Below, piece by piece: positions 57,665 to 64,000 of a stretch of DNA of 64,000 nt. Source of the DNA: Colletotrichum lupini (Eukaryota; Ascomycota; Sordariomycetes; Glomerellales; Glomerellaceae); NCBI RefSeq assembly GCF_023278565.1, contig NC_064674.1:1-64000 (forward strand). The letters run 5' to 3'. Within the stretch, counting starts at the first letter, position 1. Each line of letters begins with the position of its first letter. The notes beneath the pieces are model-generated. The model was given only the letters and a program-made list of their open reading frames with translations. It had not been told where the DNA came from and searched no databases. The position numbers and the translations under genes are program-made.

Positions 57665-60600
57665 CTAATTAGTAGTTAAATTCTACTATCGTAGATGAGT
57701 AAGGCATCTCGTTATATAAAAGAGACGACTTCTTAATACCGCACGGGATAGGAGATTCGTACTAATTAACCTTACGGAAGTAGACGAAAAAGGAGGCGAT
57801 TCTCAAATACCGCACGGAATTAAGTAATCGTAGCCCTTTATTACCTACGAGAGGTCGACGTTTATTATATTAAAACTACGCTAATTAACGGAACTGCTTA
57901 AGTAACTAGTATTTTGCCGTTACCTTAAGTAGCCTTTTTTACTAAATAACTTCCCCGCGGCCGGCCCGCGATTAAAAATTAACTAGCTAAATCGGTAAAA
58001 AGAATTCCCCGTACGACGACTACCTACCTAATTAACTAGCGCGACGAACGGGCTCGATAGTATAGTATAAAAGAGCACCGCGCGATTTAAAAAAAGGATC
58101 CTTAAGCATAGTAGTCTTTTTAATAAGTATAATAGCTACTAATATAAGAGTTATAAAGCTAAGAAATCTACGGTATATAGAAGGGTTTACTACTATAAGG
58201 ATCTTATAGATCTAACCTCGAGGCCCGCGATTTAGATAGCCTTCTCATAGCCCCCTTAGCTACCCCCCAGGTATTCTATAGGAATATAGTTAAGGGGACG
58301 GTCTAATAAAGGAGGAGGGGATTTTAGAGATTATAATAGCCTCGAGCTACGAGTATTACGAGTATTAGAGGTTAGCCTAGGGAAAGAGACGGCTAGCCTA
58401 AAGAGAAGAAGAAAGTTACTAGTCTAAGAGAGGGTAAGCGACCTCTTACTAAAGTCTAAAGAAAAAGAAGGGAATCTTTTAGAGGGCCGTCGAGAGGCCC
58501 CTTTTTATACTACTAGCTCCCGGCGCGAGATTACTAATTTTAAGAAATTAACTAAGTAATAGAAGGAATTACTAGCGAACGATAATTACTAAATTAGCGT
58601 AATTAGCCTACGAAAAAGACTACTTAAGAAACTATAAAATAGGGTACCGAGAGGCCGTAAGAAAAAGGATTTTTAAAGTATCTAACCCTAGTTAGTACGA
58701 GCGTAAATCGCAGTAGGTATTTTTAATAACTGCGCGACTTTATAAAAAGGAGGACTTAACCTCGCTAACCGTACCTAACTACCCGTACGGCTCTTTTACG
58801 AGACGCCTAGCGTTTACTTTTAACTATTATTACGGAATACCGCCCTAGAAGAAGTAGGTTAAGGAAGGAAGTAATTTAGAGATTATAAGGAACACGAGGC
58901 TCACGAGGCTAGAAGTATTTAAAAATAGCGAAAATCGGTAACCGGTAAAGATCCCGAGACTAATTACTTTATCTTCCTATAGTAATATAAACGTCTACTG
59001 CTACCGATAAAAAAGGGACTACTAAAACCTACCTTTTTATACTAAACGAAAAGGGGGATCCTAATAAGAACGATAGCTAGCGATCTAGAGGGCTAGTAGT
59101 AGTTATTAAAAATAGTAAAAACGAGAGTAGTAACGAGACGGTAAGAGGAAACGGGAATCGCCCAGACCCTAACGAATTCGTTAGGTAGCAAAAGCACGGG
59201 TTTACTATAACTAACGCGCGGATTAGATATATCCCCGTTAAGATTAAACACGCTAGCGACCGCTAATATAGGCATAGGCTAGAGCACGACCCCTAGCGAG
59301 TTAGGGTAAAAAAGAAGAGGAAAAAACCCGATCCTAAACGGAATCCTAATCCCTTATAAGTAGGTAAATATTAACCCGGACTATTAGGGAACGTAAATAT
59401 ATAGAATCGTAGATTAGCCTAACGGTAAGTAAATTAACGTAGTATTAATCTATTTAACTAAGGTCTACGAGAAAAAGGGGCTATAGGGGCAACCCCTATT
59501 TTACGAAATCGTAGACGACCTTAGTTATTAGCTAGATAAATAGTTCGCAAGCGCAAGCTTAAGAATCGTAAAAGCGGTTAATAAATTTTTTTATAGGCGA
59601 GGGGTACTACTAGCGTAATTATAATCGCGAGAACCTTACGAAATCCTAGTAGCGACGATTACGGAGGAGGAATTCGTAATATAGACCTAGGTATAAGTCG
59701 ATAGGGCGTACAATCGCTTTAACAAATTTAGAAAAAGGGTAAACGACCCAGATTTCCTTTTTATAATTACTAACGGCAATCTATCGTCGCAGAAGGATAT
59801 ATAGAGGTAAAATATGGTACTAGAAGTACGATAATTAATAATTCTGCCTATTTTAATCTATAGCTCGTCGCTACTACTAATACGAAATTCGGTACTAATT
59901 AGCTAGTAAGAAAGGAGGCAAACTACCCGAAGTTATTAATAATACGCAGCGACGCAGGGATCGTATATAAATACCAAAAATATAGTAATAAATACGAGGT
60001 AATTTATAGATCTTAAAAAGATCTTCCCGAGAGAGAAATTATACTCTGGGGGGAAGTACGAGGTCTTATAAGAGACCCTAACGATGTTCTACGACTATTA
60101 CGAAAAAGTTAGGATTAGAGAATACTAGTACTATTCGGTAATTAATATCGTACTCATAAGTAAGGCCTCTAATTATTATTACGAAGCGGTGCGTAATCTC
60201 GATCGGAACGACTTTTTTAGTATTATTAACGTAATCCGAAGCCGCTTCGAGACCTACGATAGGAATTTAGAGCTCCTATCTAAGCTATAAGCGATTTCTT
60301 TTATATCTATAGCTAGGATAATAGAGGGTAAATTGCGAGTAGAAATCCTCGAAGAGCTTATCGATCGAATTAATAAGCTAGCGAAAACCTAGCTAAATAA
60401 GGGGACTAACGAGCGGAAAGTCGGATATTTTTATATTATAATCTAGCGCGTTTTAGAGGCGAAAATAACTCTATATTAAGTACCCGAAGACTATGAGACG
60501 CTCTGTTCGAGGCTAAGATTTAGTTTTAATATTAAGGCGAGAATGCCGCGCTAAACCTATTTCTAAGCGTACGACGGCCCTTACTAGTAGCATTGGGTCG

Positions 60601-63600
60601 ACCGAACGTATAATAAGAAAGGAAAGGAAGCTAGGTACGGTAATCGCTAATAGGGAATCCTAGATTTATTAAATAAGTAGAGATTTAACTCGCGAGTAGG
60701 GTAACGGAAGAAGTAGTGTTTTATTTATAAAAAGGATAGATATTAGTTAAGTAACTACTCCGAGGAAGAGCGTACTAAATCGTACGAATAATATAAAAAA
60801 TCGAGGGCAGTAAATAGCAAAACTAGCCCTTATTAATTTAACTAATTCCTCGTTATATATAAGGGCAGATCCGGGGGTACGGAACCTAGCGAAAGTAGCT
60901 AATTTAGCGGCCTAAAGTACCCGCACCCTATAGGAGATTCAGAAAATAAGGAAGATCTTACCCCCTATACCGACGAATTAAATTATAACGAAGTCAACAA
61001 TATTAACTACTCTTTCTTCGCCCCGTTAGCCTCGGGAGGATATACGAGGCTAAACGAATAAAAGGTAGTGGAAGCCCTTAATAAGTAGGCTTTTATTTAT
61101 AGATAGTAAGGGAAGGTCCCTTAGACGACGGATACGGAGGTGGGCGAAAGGACGAATCTAATAGCGCAGAATTCTACTCTCTTAATATCTAAAGAGAAGA
61201 GACATAGTACTAAGCAATTCTAGGGGTAGCTAGAAGGGCCCTTTTTATACTACCTAGATTACTTAAATACTAAGCTCGTATAGGCATTCTACGCGAGCGA
61301 AAGGTACGGCCTAGATAATTTCTATAGAATTATCCTAGATACTGGGGCATCGTAATAGTTAATAAGAGGAAAAGGGCAATTCTAGGCGCTATAGAAAATC
61401 GCGTTAGTAACGCTTAATACGTTAATAGCGGGTATTACGAGGATTAGCTTCGGCCTAGGTAAGGAAATCGTCGCCCTAAGTACGATAGAAATAGAGACGC
61501 ACTTCAGAACGATAACTTTTTATATCCTACCCGTTAATACCCCATTTCTCCTATATCTAAAAGACATAGATCGACTAGGCATTATATTCGATAATACGAG
61601 GAACAGAATCTCTAGCCGTAAGCACTCCGAAATAGTTAAACGACGATGGGGGCACGCGTTTATAAAGCTTACTAACGATACGAAGTCGATTAATTACCTA
61701 ACGGAAAATAAGCTTAGATAACTATACCGGAGATTTAGCTACCCGTCGGTTACGAGGCTATATAACCTCCTAAAGTATTTAGGTAATAATAATATCGAAA
61801 TAGGGGCGCTAGAGTAGTTAACGAAAGTATGTTACTAATATTAAATAAATACGCAGAGCCTACGCAGATTTAAATTTAAATTGCGTAATAAGCTTAACTT
61901 TAATTAGGAGATCGTCGTCGATATTTTCTACTTAAATAGTTAACTAGTCTTATATATAATCGACGAGGCTATATTATTCTAAGTAGGGCAATTCCTACGG
62001 GATCTATAAGCAAAAATAGTATAGGTAGCTCTACGAAAAAGCTAGATCGATATATACTAGGGACCGCTAGACGGTATTAAAACTAACACTAGTACTAGTT
62101 TTAAGTTAGTAAAATTTAAAAAAAATGCGACGGCCTACGGTATATAATTAAAAGTCGTACCCGTTAAAGCGCACTATAGTATTAAAAAAGTAAAAAGGGC
62201 GCACTAGTAGTTAAAAAGAGCGTTTAAAATTATTAAAAAAGAAAATCCCGATTCCGACGACGACGAATGCCTCTAGATAGTACTTAAATACTATAACGAT
62301 ACTATGGGGCCTAACGGGCTTATACCGACGCTTTTAGTATTTAGAGTATATTTAAGAACGACCTTAGCCTCGCTACCGTTACTAGATATAAGCTAGCGAG
62401 CTTAAGTAGTTAAAAAAGTAATATAGGCACTGCGCGAGGTAAGCGCAAAAAAGTAAGTTAATAAAATAATTACTGCGCGTAATAGGCCCGATATAGGGGT
62501 TAATTTAGATATGCCCCTAAATTCGGATATACGAGTATAGCGCGAAATTACTTAATAATAGGCTAGGCTATATAAATTAATTTCCGTTAACGAGCGTTCT
62601 TACGTAGTTATAAAAGATCGCGACTAGCTACTCGAAGTATTAATTACGGTAGTTAGACTATATTATATAGATCCTATCGAGGTAATTTCTAACTTATAAG
62701 AAGAAGAAGAGCTAGGGGAAGCTATATAGCCCGCGGTAAAGGTATAAGAAATTATCTTTAACAAAATCGTCGTAGTAATACTAATAAACGACGAGGAAGA
62801 GGAAATTGCTAAAAGGGTACTAATACTACTAGCGAGACGTCGCGAGAGACTACGACAGTAAGTACTAACGCGGCAATTTATTACTAATAACGAGGTAATT
62901 AATACTTTTTATATAGTAAAAGAGAAAGCCGATTTCGAGCTAGTAGTTAAACTACGTAAAGAAGGCGTAATTATAACTATTAGAAAGCTATATAAGGGAT
63001 TAGATCTTATTAAAGTAGATACTTTATGCGATCGAGGGGTCTATTAATTTATCCTTTACGATCTAGAAAAGTATATAAACCTCCGTATATTTAAATTGCG
63101 AATAGTTCGTAAAATTAAAAGAAAAGGAACACCCTAACCGTACGAGAAGTCTAGATACGTAATTTAGGGGTACGGCGACGTCGAAAAGGCGACGCTACTT
63201 ATATAATCGCCTACTATATAGCGCTATAGCTAACGATTAATAATAGTACTAATAGTATCGCTACGGAAGAAGGGATACGAGATTTAGAGCCGTAATATTA
63301 CCTAAGTATATACCTAATCGGCCACAGGGCTTATAAAGAAAATCCTAGCCTATTTACTAAAGGAAATGGCTAGTAAGTACCTAGAAAGTACGATTATTAA
63401 AGTGCTTAAGCTACTATATAGGCTCGCAAAATCGGGTACTTATTAGTAGGCTACTTACTACGATTTTTATATTAATTAACTATTAATAATTACCTCTACG
63501 TACGACCCGTGCTTACTAGTTACGGAGTACGAAGGCGACTAATTTAGGATTATCGGAATATAGACCGACGATACATTAGGCCTATTTAATATTAACTTTA

Positions 63601-64000
63601 TAAAAAAAGAGGATAAGGAGCTTTAAAAAGCGGGCTTCGTAGCGAAGCTAAAAAAGGTCTTTATAATAAATACCCCCCTAGTATTTAATAGCGAGATTTT
63701 TATAATCGAAAGGGAAACCGTCGTTTTTTAATAAAAGGGGTAGGGTAAGAAGATTAACCTCGTCGACCCGAACGTAACTAATATTAAGAAGTAGTATAAA
63801 GCTAAGCTTACGTAAGGGGTATATATTATAAGTATTTATTAACTTAAAATAACTTTTAACTATACTAAGGTAGCGTAAGCTATAGATCTAACTAAACGAG
63901 ATATCGAGGTACTTAATAAGCGGCTTAAGTAGTAGTAAACAAATCTCGATCGAGGTCTCGTTTACTACCCGATCGACCTTATAACTAGTAAGCTCTACGT
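57463..64000 (+). mobile_element. Second Ty1/copia copy, truncated by the window end
   Basis: A 202-bp 5' LTR (57463-57664) begins TGTCGGATTGG, followed by an internal region collinear with 33476-40010 of the nested copy. By comparison the element should end near 64.9 kb, outside the window. It retains more CG-, CC- and TG-containing codons than the nested copy; the protease site LDTGAS is intact at 61335-61352. RIP-type stops are still frequent, so the polyprotein is broken. Confidence 0.93.

Overview
This window is a chromosome end of a filamentous ascomycete, probably Pezizomycotina and plausibly Sordariomycetes. It opens with an uninterrupted CCCTAA telomere array. Long AT-rich blocks have almost no CpA/TpG and a great excess of TpA, which is the signature of repeat-induced point mutation (RIP). 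The genes that can be read have short GT-AG introns with fungal-type branch sites. Species cannot be fixed from the sequence alone.

Layout: (1) 1-110 telomere. (2) 111-8927 RIP-destroyed subtelomere: an AT-rich duplicated segment, a telomere-linked RecQ-type helicase (TLH) relic read on the minus strand (about 2.3-7.25 kb, Walker A motif still legible), a 47-bp tandem repeat, and the 3' end of a Ty3/gypsy element with its LTR. (3) 8928-27607 island of balanced composition: a decayed cytochrome P450 (minus) cut by a solo copia LTR, a decayed MFS transporter (plus), a solo gypsy LTR, and a divergent gene pair made of a Ulp1-like cysteine protease gene (minus) and an unrecognised coiled-coil protein gene (plus). 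(4) 27613-42393 a complete gypsy element (minus strand, 209-bp LTRs, perfect ATATG target duplication) with a complete Ty1/copia element (33271-40692, plus strand, about 205-bp LTRs) nested inside it. (5) 42399-about 55300 a second balanced island, originally continuous with the first, holding decayed low-identity gene fragments, short tandem repeats and duplicated modules but no gene I can name. (6) about 55300-57462 another RIP-mutated block of unknown identity. (7) 57463-64000 a second copia copy running off the window.

Function: little here looks intact. The P450 and MFS relics standing divergently side by side look like the remains of a secondary-metabolism locus. The best preserved genes are the Ulp1-like protease (complete His-Asp-Gln-Cys site) and its divergent partner. 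Each is open from start to end except for a single in-frame TAG that could have arisen by one CpA to TpA change. This pair is the most interesting candidate for an undescribed unit. Short solo LTRs in the islands escaped RIP while full-length copies were destroyed, so the two kinds of copy complement each other as a record of the elements.
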